64,000 bases of DNA, from positions 546,296 through 610,295 of the forward strand of contig JAUNUK010000001.1 in NCBI GenBank assembly GCA_030538185.1, written 5' to 3'. This DNA comes from Actinomycetaceae bacterium (GTDB lineage Bacteria; Actinomycetota; Actinomycetes; Actinomycetales; Actinomycetaceae). The notes beneath the pieces are model-generated. The model worked only from the letters and a program-made list of their open reading frames with translations, was not told the DNA's origin and searched no databases. The translations under genes and the position numbers were made by a program. Positions 46,163 through 54,635 of this stretch are shown piece after piece (the stretch's first letter is position 1; every line of letters begins with the position of its first letter).

Positions 46163-47374
46163 GTGAAAGAACTGTCAATACTGGGTTCGACGGGCTCCAT
46201 CGGGGTCCAGGCCTTAAGTATTTGTCGTGACCACCCACATCAGTTCCGGATTCGTGCTCTTGCATGTGGTGGGGCAGACCTCAAGTCCTTTGCTGAACAG
46301 CTCGTTGCTTTCGACGTCCCCTTTGGTGCAATAGCCCGGGGTTCAGTTGAAGATTTGGATGCCGCTATTCGCACGGAGGAAACACGGCGCTCAAAGCCGC
46401 ACATGGAACGTCAACTGCGCAGTGGGCACGAGGGCGTCATTGAGGCAGCCATTCAGGCACCAACGGGCACAGTACTCAACGGAATTACCGGAGGGATTGG
46501 CCTGGATCCCAGCTTGGCAGCGCTAACGGCGGGTGCAACTCTCGCCTTAGCGAATAAAGAATCCCTGATAGTAGGGGGGCATCTCATTAAACAAGCTTGT
46601 CAGCGGCCTGCCCAGATTATTCCTGTCGACTCTGAACACTCTGCGATTCAACAGGCCTTGGCTGCCGGAAACCATCGCCGAGGTCTAACCGTTGGAACAG
46701 TTGATGGCACAACAGACGTCAGGCGATTAATTCTCACCGCCTCAGGTGGCCCCTTTAGAGGACGTACACGCAAAGAGTTGGACCGGGTTACTGCAGACCA
46801 GGCCCTCAAGCATCCGACCTGGTCAATGGGGCCGGTGGTCACTATTAACTCCTCCACCCTGATCAACAAGGCACTGGAACTCATTGAGGCACAGATTCTT
46901 TTTGACATGCCAGCTTCTTCGATAGAGGTTACGGTTCACCCCCAGTCGATTGTTCACTCCCTGGTCGAATTCATCGACGGTTCAACCCTTGCCCAGGCCT
47001 CGCCACCAGATATGCGCCTGCCCATAGCTCTTGGCCTCACTTTGCCTCAGCGCCTCGACCGGGTTGCCAGCCCTTGTAACTGGGATGAGGCTACCCAGTG
47101 GACCTTTGAACCAGTGGATGAGCAAACCTTCCCGGCCATCTCTTTGGCGCGACAAGCGGTCAGTTCCACCCCGACGCATCCGGCTGTATTGAATGCGGCG
47201 AATGAGGTCTGCGTGGAGGCCTTCTTGCACGAGCGCATAAGGTATCTGCAGATTGTGGACACAGTTGCCCAAGTCTTGAGTGAACACGTTGGCCTCGATA
47301 ATCCCACCCGAGATGACATCTCAATGGTCACCCAGTGGGCAACCATCCGTACTGAAGAAATAATCGCCGCGTGA
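46163..47374 (+). CDS. dxr: 1-deoxy-D-xylulose 5-phosphate reductoisomerase
   Basis: Second step of the MEP isoprenoid pathway. The 403 residues have the NADPH loop LGSTGSIGVQAL, LANKESLIVGG, VDSEHSAIQQAL (metal Asp/Glu), TASGGPFRGRT, HPTWSMGPVVTINSSTLINK and the substrate loop. GTG start. ispG follows two genes later, so two MEP-pathway genes bracket the membrane protease, a standard actinobacterial order. Confidence 0.96.
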   Translation: MKELSILGSTGSIGVQALSICRDHPHQFRIRALACGGADLKSFAEQLVAFDVPFGAIARGSVEDLDAAIRTEETRRSKPHMERQLRSGHEGVIEAAIQAPTGTVLNGITGGIGLDPSLAALTAGATLALANKESLIVGGHLIKQACQRPAQIIPVDSEHSAIQQALAAGNHRRGLTVGTVDGTTDVRRLILTASGGPFRGRTRKELDRVTADQALKHPTWSMGPVVTINSSTLINKALELIEAQILFDMPASSIEVTVHPQSIVHSLVEFIDGSTLAQASPPDMRLPIALGLTLPQRLDRVASPCNWDEATQWTFEPVDEQTFPAISLARQAVSSTPTHPAVLNAANEVCVEAFLHERIRYLQIVDTVAQVLSEHVGLDNPTRDDISMVTQWATIRTEEIIAA

Positions 47375-48672
47375 CTATTCTGGGAATCGTCGTTATTTTC
47401 TTGGGTCTCGTCGTGGCAATAGCCTTGCACGAGGTGGGCCACCTGGTGCCTGCAAAACTATTCAAGGTTCACACACCGCAGTACATGATTGGTTTCGGCC
47501 CGACTTTGGTGGCGCGCACATTCGGCGACACAGAGTACGGCATCAAGGCTTTCCCCCTGGGCGGTTTCGTGCGCATGTCAGGCATGTACGCCCCAGCCGC
47601 ACCAGGAGTCAAAACACACAGGAAAGACGGCAAGTTCACCCTTGCTGAGGAAGCCCGGCAGTTCTCCGTGGAGGACATGCCCAAAGACAACCGCTACAAG
47701 CCCTTCTATGCACTCAGCGTGCCTAAGAAAATCATTGTCATGTTTTCAGGTCCCCTCATGAACCTGTTTTTATCCTTCCTGTCTTTGGTCCTGGCTTTCT
47801 CTGTCCTGGGGGTTAAAGAAGCAACAACCAGCTTAAACGTCTTATCCCCATGCCTCACCATTGCCGAGGGCGCCACGATCACCCCTGCGGAACAAAAGGG
47901 CAACACGAATCTTTCGCAGTGTCCCAAAGGCGCTTATCCCAACCCTGCCTACGCCTCAGGGTTACGCCCCGGAGACCAGATTCTTGCCTGGGGGGACGTG
48001 ACGATCAAGGACTGGGAAACCTTGCGCCAGTTAATCCGCGGCTCTGGGGGTAGCCAGCTGCCTGTGACAATCGAACGCGAGGGGCGCACACAGGTGCTTT
48101 CCGTAGGTGTCGCCACCCTGGACAGCAAGGGTGAAGCCCCTTACGGCTTCTTAGGCATAAGCCCCACATTTGAGCGGGTACACAAGCCACTAAGTGTGCC
48201 ATTCCAGTACACAGGCGAGATGCTGAAGGGCACAGCCGCCATGGTTCCTGGCATTCCCATGAATCTGTGGAATAGAACTGTGAACCTATTTAGTGATGCC
48301 CCCGGAGACCCTGGCGGGATGGTCGGCATTATTGGCGTCGGGAGGATCGCTGCCGACATTGGTTCGGCTGACAATCCTCAACTGGACGTGGTTGATCGCT
48401 TCGGGGCATGGCTGTCCCTTATTGCCAGTTTCAATATGGCTCTGTTCGTTTTGAACCTGATCCCTTTGCTGCCGCTTGATGGTGGACACATTGCCGGTGC
48501 CCTGTGGGAAGGGCTGCGCGTTGGTGTGGCGCGCCTTAGGAAGCGCCCTCGGCCTGCACCTACCGATATTGCTCGGGCCTTGCCTTTGACCTATATGGTC
48601 GTAGCCATCTTGGTCGTGATGATGGTGATCCTGGTCGTTGCCGATATCGTAAAACCGATAAGCTTGGGCTAG
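47371..48672 (+). CDS. rseP: Site-2 intramembrane metalloprotease (RseP/Rip1 family)
   Basis: Cleaves anti-sigma factors or other membrane proteins within the bilayer. The 433 residues carry the zinc site HEVGHL near residue 21 in the first helix, the second metal motif LIPLLPLDGGHIAG near residue 370, and a PDZ domain between (GLRPGDQILAWGDVTIKDWETL). In mycobacteria Rip1 controls several sigma factors. Coupled to dxr by a GTGA overlap. Contains an exact copy of the repeated word (47860-47872). Confidence 0.93.
   Translation: MTILGIVVIFLGLVVAIALHEVGHLVPAKLFKVHTPQYMIGFGPTLVARTFGDTEYGIKAFPLGGFVRMSGMYAPAAPGVKTHRKDGKFTLAEEARQFSVEDMPKDNRYKPFYALSVPKKIIVMFSGPLMNLFLSFLSLVLAFSVLGVKEATTSLNVLSPCLTIAEGATITPAEQKGNTNLSQCPKGAYPNPAYASGLRPGDQILAWGDVTIKDWETLRQLIRGSGGSQLPVTIEREGRTQVLSVGVATLDSKGEAPYGFLGISPTFERVHKPLSVPFQYTGEMLKGTAAMVPGIPMNLWNRTVNLFSDAPGDPGGMVGIIGVGRIAADIGSADNPQLDVVDRFGAWLSLIASFNMALFVLNLIPLLPLDGGHIAGALWEGLRVGVARLRKRPRPAPTDIARALPLTYMVVAILVVMMVILVVADIVKPISLG
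47860..47872 (+). repeat. Repeated word ATTGCCGAGGGCG (coding copy)
   Basis: Exact copy in the loop before the rseP PDZ domain, read as Ile-Ala-Glu-Gly. Confidence 0.8.
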
Positions 48673-48747
48673 AGGAGCACAAGGCCCTAAGACATTCGGG
48701 TAAGGAAATCGTCGTTTAGCAGTAACGCACGGTTCAGGAAGGACAAT

Positions 48748-49905
48748 ATGAGTCAGCCGGTTGCATTGGGGATGCCCAAGATTGCGCCCCCACCTTTGGC
48801 ACCACGGCACGTTACCCGCAAGCTTTGGGTGGGCAAGGTTCCGGTCGGCGGAGACGCGCCCATTTCAGTGCAGTCCATGACGACGACGCTGACGGCAGAT
48901 ATTGGTGCGACTTTGCAGCAGATCGCTGAACTGACCGCTGCAGGCTGCGATATTGTGCGCGTGGCCTGCCCCTCGGCTGATGATGCCGCGGCCTTGGCCG
49001 TCATTGCCAAACAGTCCACCATCCCTGTCGTGGCCGATATCCACTTCCAGCCGCGTTACGTTTTTCAGGCTATTGAGGCAGGCTGTGGGGCGGTGCGTGT
49101 GAATCCGGGAAATATTCGCGCCTTCGATGACCAGGTTCGCGATATCGCCAAGGCAGCCAAAGAGCACGGCGTGCCGATCCGCATTGGTATCAATGCAGGT
49201 TCTTTGGATAAGCGCCTGCTGGAAAAATATGGACGGGCAACACCAGAAGCCCTGGTCGAATCGGCTGTGAACGAGGCCAGGCTGTTTGAAGAGCACGACT
49301 TCCACGACTTTGCGATAAGCGTGAAGCATCACGACCCAGTGGTCATGGTTCACGCGTATCGTCTTCTTGCCCAACGTGGCAACTGGCCACTGCACTTAGG
49401 TGTCACAGAGGCGGGCCCCACCTTCCAAGGCACCATCAAATCCGCAACTGCCTTTGGCGCGTTGCTCTCAGAGGGAATCGGGGACACCATCCGCGTGTCT
49501 TTGTCTGCCCCTCCCGTAGAAGAGGTCAAGGTTGGCATTGAAATCCTGCAGTCCCTGGGGCTCAAGGAGCGCACCTTGGAAATCGTGTCGTGCCCTTCGT
49601 GTGGGCGTGCGCAGGTGGATGTGTACAAACTGGCAAATGATGTCACCGAGGGCCTGAAACACCTGACCGTGCCCATCAGGGTTGCCGTTATGGGCTGCAT
49701 TGTCAACGGGCCAGGTGAAGCTCGCGAAGCTGACTTGGGCTGTGCTGCCGGTAATGGCAAGGGACAGATCTTCATCAAAGGCCAGGTGGTCCGCACGGTC
49801 CCAGAAGCCGAAATTGTCCAGACGCTGATTGACGAGGCCCTAAAATTGGCTGATGAGATGGGCTTGGAAAAAGGCAGTGGGACCCCTGAGGTCATTACCC
49901 CCTAG
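48748..49905 (+). CDS. ispG: 4-hydroxy-3-methylbut-2-enyl diphosphate synthase (IspG/GcpE)
   Basis: [4Fe-4S] enzyme of the MEP pathway. The 385 residues have the TIM-barrel start [19 protein letters not shown], the FPRYV-type [12 protein letters not shown] and the cluster cysteines [10 protein letters not shown] and [10 protein letters not shown]. The reaction follows MEcPP ring opening. No terminator is clear, but a copy of the repeated word follows at 49923. Confidence 0.96.
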   Translation: MSQPVALGMPKIAPPPLAPRHVTRKLWVGKVPVGGDAPISVQSMTTTLTADIGATLQQIAELTAAGCDIVRVACPSADDAAALAVIAKQSTIPVVADIHFQPRYVFQAIEAGCGAVRVNPGNIRAFDDQVRDIAKAAKEHGVPIRIGINAGSLDKRLLEKYGRATPEALVESAVNEARLFEEHDFHDFAISVKHHDPVVMVHAYRLLAQRGNWPLHLGVTEAGPTFQGTIKSATAFGALLSEGIGDTIRVSLSAPPVEEVKVGIEILQSLGLKERTLEIVSCPSCGRAQVDVYKLANDVTEGLKHLTVPIRVAVMGCIVNGPGEAREADLGCAAGNGKGQIFIKGQVVRTVPEAEIVQTLIDEALKLADEMGLEKGSGTPEVITP

Positions 49906-49922
49906 CCGCAGTTTTGAGTATG

Positions 49923-49936
49923 CCGCCCTCGGAAAT
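49923..49936 (-). repeat. Repeated word ATTTCCGAGGGCGG (intergenic copy)
   Basis: Exact 14-bp copy between ispG and proS, unpaired; only a 94-bp gap separates the genes. Confidence 0.8.
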
Positions 49937-49999
49937 AAATATGGCTAAAGGGTGGGTAAGGAATAGACTGGGTCCCTAGACCTGCGCCTCGATATTAGG

Positions 50000-51841
50000 A
50001 TGGAAGCCGTGCTGAAGAAAATGTCCACGTATTTCGTGCGAACCTTGCGTGAAGATCCCGCTGATGCGGAAGTCGACTCGCATCGCCTATTGGTCCGTGC
50101 GGGCTATATTCGCAGGGCTGCCCCCGGCATCTATACGTGGCTACCTTTGGGGCTGCGTGTGTTGGAGAAGGTCGCAGACATCGTGCGCGAGGAAATGGAC
50201 CGCATTGGGGCGCATGAGGTTTCCTTCCCCGTGTTATTAGCTGCCGATGCGTACAAGGCAACTAATCGCTGGGAGGATTTTGGGCCATCCTTGTTCACCC
50301 TGCACGACCGCAAGGGTGCCGATTATCTTTTGGCCCCCACGCATGAGGAAATGTTCACGCTGCTGGTAAAGGACCTGTATTCCTCTTATAAGGACCTGCC
50401 CGTTGTCCTGTACCAAATCAAGGACAAATACCGCGACGAGGCTCGCCCGCGTGCTGGCCTGATTCGTGGCCGTGAATTTGTGATGAAGGATGCCTACTCC
50501 TTCGATATTGACGACGCTGGCCTTGAGACTTCCTACCAGATTCAGCGCAAGGCCTATCAGCGGATATTTACACGCCTGGGCCTGCCTTTTGTCATTTGTT
50601 CTGCAACTTCGGGGGCAATGGGGGGTTCGGCGTCCGAAGAATTCTTATTCCCTTGTTCAATTGGTGAAGACACCTTCGTAGCTTCCGAGGGCGGATACGC
50701 AGCTAACGTGGAAGCGGTGGTAACCGTTGCTCCCGAGGCTGGGTCCAATGAGGGCCTGCCTGAGGCTCAGGTTTTGGTCACACCGGATTCAAATACTATC
50801 GATTCACTCGTCGAGACCTCCAATAGGCTCTATCCCCGCGAAGATGGCCGCGACTGGGATGCGACAGACACCATGAAGATGCTGGTCTATGTGGTCGAAT
50901 ACCCGGATGGGCGTTCTGAAGTCATCACGCTTGGCATCCCAGGTAACCGCAATGTGGATGAGCGCAGGTTGGCCGCGTCACTGGCGCCCGGTGAGATCCG
51001 CATGGCAGAGCCCGAGGACCTCAAGCAGTACCCGGACATTGTGCCTGGCTATATTGGTCCCAATGTTTTGGGACCGAACTCTGCGCGCCGCGTGGTTGAC
51101 AAGGACGGCAATGTCTCGGGTTCACCCAGGTTTTTTGTAGACCCACGTATCGTGCCCGGCACCTTGTGGATTGCAGGCGCTAATGAGCCAGGTAAGCACG
51201 CCTACAACCTGGCCTTGGGACGCGACTTCGAAGTCGATGGCACCATTGAGGCCGCCGAGGTTATGGAAGGCGATCCGGCCCCAGACGGTTCAGGTCCTTT
51301 GACCCTGCAGCGCGGTATCGAACTGGGGCATATTTTCGCCTTGGGTCGCAAGTACGCTGCGGCTTTGGGCCTGGATGTCCTGGATGAAAACGGTAAGGCC
51401 CGCACAGTTACTATGGGCTCTTACGGCATTGGGGTTTCGCGCATTGTGGCCGCTTTGGTGGAGGCCAATAGCGATGAAAAGGGCATCAAGTGGCCATTCA
51501 ATGTGGCTCCCTTCCATGTGCATGTCGTTGCCACGGGTAAGGATCCGGTCATTTTCGACACTGCCAGGCAGTTTGCCGAGGAGCTCGACTCCAATGGCGT
51601 GCAGGTCTTGTATGACGACCGTGAGAAGGTTTCGGCTGGGGTAAAGTTTGCCGACGCCGAGCTCTTGGGTTTGCCCTTGACGATCATTGTGGGTAAGGGC
51701 TTGGCCGAGGGCGTAGTCGAGGTGCGCGACAGGCGAACGGGGGAGGCCCGCACGGTGCCCGTTGAAGACGGTGTGAAATCCGCTGTGGTTGAAATAGCTC
51801 GCTACCTGGAAGCTATGGAGGAACACGATGACCTTTCGTGA
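50000..51841 (+). CDS. proS: Prolyl-tRNA synthetase (bacterial type, with editing domain)
   Basis: Class II synthetase charging tRNA-Pro. The 613 residues include motif 1 region ([20 protein letters not shown]), motif 2 ([23 protein letters not shown]), motif 3 ([16 protein letters not shown]), the about 180-residue editing insert between motifs 2 and 3 (about 220-400) and a C-terminal anticodon-binding domain. A second possible ATG lies at 50021 (MSTYFVRTL). Overlaps def by 14 bases. Contains a 12-bp partial copy of the repeated word at 50683-50694. Confidence 0.96.
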   Translation: MEAVLKKMSTYFVRTLREDPADAEVDSHRLLVRAGYIRRAAPGIYTWLPLGLRVLEKVADIVREEMDRIGAHEVSFPVLLAADAYKATNRWEDFGPSLFTLHDRKGADYLLAPTHEEMFTLLVKDLYSSYKDLPVVLYQIKDKYRDEARPRAGLIRGREFVMKDAYSFDIDDAGLETSYQIQRKAYQRIFTRLGLPFVICSATSGAMGGSASEEFLFPCSIGEDTFVASEGGYAANVEAVVTVAPEAGSNEGLPEAQVLVTPDSNTIDSLVETSNRLYPREDGRDWDATDTMKMLVYVVEYPDGRSEVITLGIPGNRNVDERRLAASLAPGEIRMAEPEDLKQYPDIVPGYIGPNVLGPNSARRVVDKDGNVSGSPRFFVDPRIVPGTLWIAGANEPGKHAYNLALGRDFEVDGTIEAAEVMEGDPAPDGSGPLTLQRGIELGHIFALGRKYAAALGLDVLDENGKARTVTMGSYGIGVSRIVAALVEANSDEKGIKWPFNVAPFHVHVVATGKDPVIFDTARQFAEELDSNGVQVLYDDREKVSAGVKFADAELLGLPLTIIVGKGLAEGVVEVRDRRTGEARTVPVEDGVKSAVVEIARYLEAMEEHDDLS

Positions 51842-52319
51842 GATTCGAGTCGTGGGCGACCCGGTTTTGCGCACGCCTTGCACCGAGATCAAAGACATCG
51901 ACAACGGCGTGAAAACCCTGGTAGAAGACCTGCTAGAAAACGTCGACATGGAGGGGCGTGCCGGCTTGGCAGCCAACCAGATCGGTGTGTCCCTGCGGGC
52001 CTTTTCTTGGAACATTGACGGGGATATTGGCTATGTGCTCAACCCCCGTCTGGTTGAGGTGTCGTTAGAAGAATTCCAAGACGGGGACGAGGGTTGTCTA
52101 TCTGTCCCAGAACTGTTCTATCCCACCGAACGCGCCTGGTACGCCCGTGTCGAGGGCATTGACCTGGACGGCAAAGCTGTTGTGGTTGAGGGCGAAGAAC
52201 TTATGGCCCGCTGTCTGCAACACGAATGTGACCACCTGGACGGCAAACTTTACCTGGATCGCCTAACCCGCGAATACCGCAACCAGGCCATGAAAGCCAT
52301 CAGAGAAATGGACCTGTAG
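51828..52319 (+). CDS. def: Peptide deformylase
   Basis: Metal enzyme removing the N-formyl group from new proteins. The 163 residues hold the three motifs [18 protein letters not shown] and QHECDHLDG (metal Cys and the two His with catalytic Glu). Overlaps the end of proS by 14 bases. A further promoter region starts after it. Confidence 0.96.
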   Translation: MTFREIRVVGDPVLRTPCTEIKDIDNGVKTLVEDLLENVDMEGRAGLAANQIGVSLRAFSWNIDGDIGYVLNPRLVEVSLEEFQDGDEGCLSVPELFYPTERAWYARVEGIDLDGKAVVVEGEELMARCLQHECDHLDGKLYLDRLTREYRNQAMKAIREMDL

Positions 52320-52424
52320 GTCAGTTCGATCTTCATGGGACGCAATGAGTCTTCGTAAATCATACTGACCGTTGCCTTATTGTAAAAGCGTGATGGTGCT
52401 ATTCGGGTCCATATTGGGCCGAGC

Positions 52425-52760
52425 TTGAAAGACTTGCTCAGGATTGTCGATATTCACTGCGGAACCTGGTGTTGCTCCTCCAAAGCAGCTTTGAGCGCTC
52501 TTGGCATCACCTGCGACGAAAATGAAGATCGCATCGTGTACGTCAACCTAACAAACCAGCCCGATACGATTCGAGCTTTGCGAAGCTATCAAGGAGATGC
52601 GGATGCTTGGGTCTTGCCTTTGACACCTGAAATTCAAAGTGCCGGTAGGGTACTCAATTTCTCTCAACGCTACGTCTCCGTCGGGCGTGCCGTTGTGGAC
52701 ACCTTGTGTACCGGCGATAATGATCCAGCGATGACCTACCTTGAAAGGATTGACCGATGA
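52425..52760 (+). CDS. Small protein of unknown function coupled to a Fic-like gene
   Basis: A 111-residue protein with Cys-rich text near the N-terminus (DIHCGTWCCSSKAAL) and a C-terminal region AVVDTLCTGDNDPAMTYLERI. The TTG at 52425 is the only candidate start with a reasonable position; its ribosome site is weak. Its stop overlaps the Fic-like start by four bases, so the two form an operon. It is longer than the 55-60-residue Fic antitoxins and lacks the usual inhibitory helix, which in this pair lies in the Fic-like protein itself. I do not recognise the family. Confidence 0.55.
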   Translation: MKDLLRIVDIHCGTWCCSSKAALSALGITCDENEDRIVYVNLTNQPDTIRALRSYQGDADAWVLPLTPEIQSAGRVLNFSQRYVSVGRAVVDTLCTGDNDPAMTYLERIDR

Positions 52761-53572
52761 GTCCAAACTGGGGAACGGACAGTACTCAATATCGGGATCG
52801 ACATGAAGAGATAGTCAATAAATCCTCACAAGATTTTTTGTTGAATGGTCTATTGTCTCAGACGGTTCCAAGAGCCCCTCTTTTGAAGGCGAGATCCATT
52901 GAAGAAGCACGCGCTAGATACCAGCACGCGCTTGTGGACTCTGTTTTTTCCATGTCGATGATTGAGGGCATTAGCGTAACACTGCCGCAGGTGCATGCCC
53001 TTATTGATGGGGTGTCGGTCGGGGGGCTGGAAATAGAAGATGTCCAAGCTGTGACAGATATGATTTCCGCTCACAGATTGCTGGCACACATGGTTCAAAA
53101 AGGCACCTTCGAGTTGAATAAGACCGTGCGCGGCCGGATTAATGCGGCTATCACCGCTCACGAGATTATCGAACCGGGCATTATTCGCGGGCAGGGCAAG
53201 GTTGGTGGCACAGTGACGGTCACTCTGGGTGATTTACCTGCCTACGAACCGCCGCCTACGACGCAAGGCGGTCTGGAACTGGAGGCAATGATGGTCAAGG
53301 CAGACGCCTTGATTGGACAGATTGAAAACCCTGTCGAAGGTGCGGCAACACTGTTTTGTCACGACGCTCTGGCACAATATTATTCAAACGGAAATAAACG
53401 AACCGCAACTCTGATGGCAACCGGCTGGTTGTTGACGCATGGCTATGATCCCCTGGTTTTTCCTGCGCGCCTTCGCCTGGACTACAACGAAGCCCTGCGT
53501 GCTCTTTTTGGTTTCCAAGACAACGTGCCAATCTCAAATTTCATCTATCACTCGATTCAATCCCTGTCATAA
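52757..53572 (+). CDS. Fic-domain protein with a Gln in place of the catalytic His
   Basis: A 271-residue protein with the Fic N-terminal inhibitory element (MSMIEGISVTLPQVHALI) and a Fic core. The active-site motif, normally H-P-F-x-D-G-N-[GK]-R, reads QYYSNGNKRTATLM, so the His is replaced by Gln. GNKRTA is typical of the Doc branch. Without the His, AMP transfer should be abolished; a His nine residues before GNKR (FCHDALA) might matter. It may act as a dead regulator, a phosphotransferase of another sort, or a decayed toxin. Coupled to the preceding unknown gene. Confidence 0.75.
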   Translation: MSPNWGTDSTQYRDRHEEIVNKSSQDFLLNGLLSQTVPRAPLLKARSIEEARARYQHALVDSVFSMSMIEGISVTLPQVHALIDGVSVGGLEIEDVQAVTDMISAHRLLAHMVQKGTFELNKTVRGRINAAITAHEIIEPGIIRGQGKVGGTVTVTLGDLPAYEPPPTTQGGLELEAMMVKADALIGQIENPVEGAATLFCHDALAQYYSNGNKRTATLMATGWLLTHGYDPLVFPARLRLDYNEALRALFGFQDNVPISNFIYHSIQSLS

Positions 53573-53742
53573 ACCCTCAAAATAGTGCCCAGAATATTGA
53601 GAGAATATGTGCAAAGACTAGTTTTGTGGTGGAAAATGCTCAGAGCCTGGGGCACAATAGAGGTATAAATACATAGATGTGGTTTGCCTGTGTGCGGACG
53701 TAGGGGAAGACGGATCGCAAGGAACCGTTGATGGAGGTGGCC

Positions 53743-54243
53743 ATGTCTATGCAATACACGCGCGGGGTTCTCTTCGTGCATTCGGCAAGCCGAGCCCTTT
53801 GCCCACATATTGAATGGGCGGCAGGTTCGGCTCTTGGTGTGCCCATTAGCCTGGACTGGACGACTCAGCAGGCACAGCCGGGCATGTACCGCGCTGAGCA
53901 CTCTTGGGTGGGACCTGCGGGCACCGGGGCTAAGCTTGCTTCCGCCCTGCGTGGTTGGGAACACTTACGCTACGAAGTCACAGAGGACGCCTGCCCAGGT
54001 GTGGACGGAGGACGCTGGTCACACACCCCCGACCTCGGCATTTTCCACGCCCAGACAGACAGTTCAGGCAATGTCGTAATACCCGAAAATCGCATACGTG
54101 CCGCCCTCGAATATGCAGATGACCCTGGGCGCATGAGGCGAGAACTCGACCTTGCCTTGGGACAGGCTTGGGACGATGAACTTGAGCCCTTCAGGTACGC
54201 AGGTGCAGGTGCGCCGGTGAAGTGGCTACACAGGGTCGGCTAG
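53743..54243 (+). CDS. DUF3145 family protein
   Basis: Conserved actinobacterial protein of unknown function, 166 residues. The start at 53743 (MSMQYTRGVLFVHSASRALCPHIEWAAGS) fits the family and has GGAGGTGG upstream; starts at 53728/53731 are possible. Conserved pieces are WTTQQAQPGMYRAEHSW and SALRGWEHLRYEVTEDA. In other actinobacteria this gene neighbours fatty-acid synthesis genes, which agrees with the acyl-carrier-like gene two bases downstream. Confidence 0.87.
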   Translation: MSMQYTRGVLFVHSASRALCPHIEWAAGSALGVPISLDWTTQQAQPGMYRAEHSWVGPAGTGAKLASALRGWEHLRYEVTEDACPGVDGGRWSHTPDLGIFHAQTDSSGNVVIPENRIRAALEYADDPGRMRRELDLALGQAWDDELEPFRYAGAGAPVKWLHRVG

Positions 54244-54245
54244 GC

Positions 54246-54635
54246 GTGTCAGGTTTTGAGGGCTTGGCTGGTTTGCTGGCCCAGATGGAAGCCCACGAAA
54301 AACAGATTTCCGAGGGCGAAACAGATAATGATGCGGATGTAGCGCAGGACGCTCCACCAGAAGATGCGGTCGTACAAAAAGGTGACGAGGCAGATGGTGA
54401 AGCTAACCCGGCCGACAGTCTTGTGCGAAACGTCCTCGGCAATGTCTTGGACATTGATGCGGGGGAGTTGCCCGAATCAACCTGTCTTGAGGCAGACCTG
54501 GGCCTAAGTGAACTGCAGCGGTGGATGGTCATCACTCAGTTGGAACTTGGGGCCAAGGTTCAGATAAAAGATGAGGCCGCCCGGGCGTGTTGCACTGTGG
54601 GCGACCTCATCGACGTGTTGAAGCAATCGGCTTAG
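54246..54635 (+). CDS. Acyl-carrier-protein-like protein lacking the phosphopantetheine Ser
   Basis: The last 75 residues of this 129-residue protein resemble an acyl carrier: [21 protein letters not shown], then [15 protein letters not shown] and a C-terminal DLIDVLKQ. In a real ACP the Gly-x-Asp-Ser-Leu motif carries the cofactor on Ser; here it reads Gly-Leu-Ser-Glu-Leu, with Glu at the Ser position. The N-terminal 55 residues are acidic and disordered. The GTG at 54246 immediately follows the DUF3145 stop; the start is uncertain (54222 is possible). Its stop codon overlaps the aceE stop on the other strand. It contains an exact copy of the repeated word. Confidence 0.6.
   Translation: MSGFEGLAGLLAQMEAHEKQISEGETDNDADVAQDAPPEDAVVQKGDEADGEANPADSLVRNVLGNVLDIDAGELPESTCLEADLGLSELQRWMVITQLELGAKVQIKDEAARACCTVGDLIDVLKQSA
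54306..54318 (+). repeat. Repeated word ATTTCCGAGGGCG (coding copy)
   Basis: Exact copy in the disordered N-terminal part of the ACP-like gene, read as Ile-Ser-Glu-Gly. A one-mismatch copy in the opposite orientation follows at 54431-54443. Confidence 0.8.
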
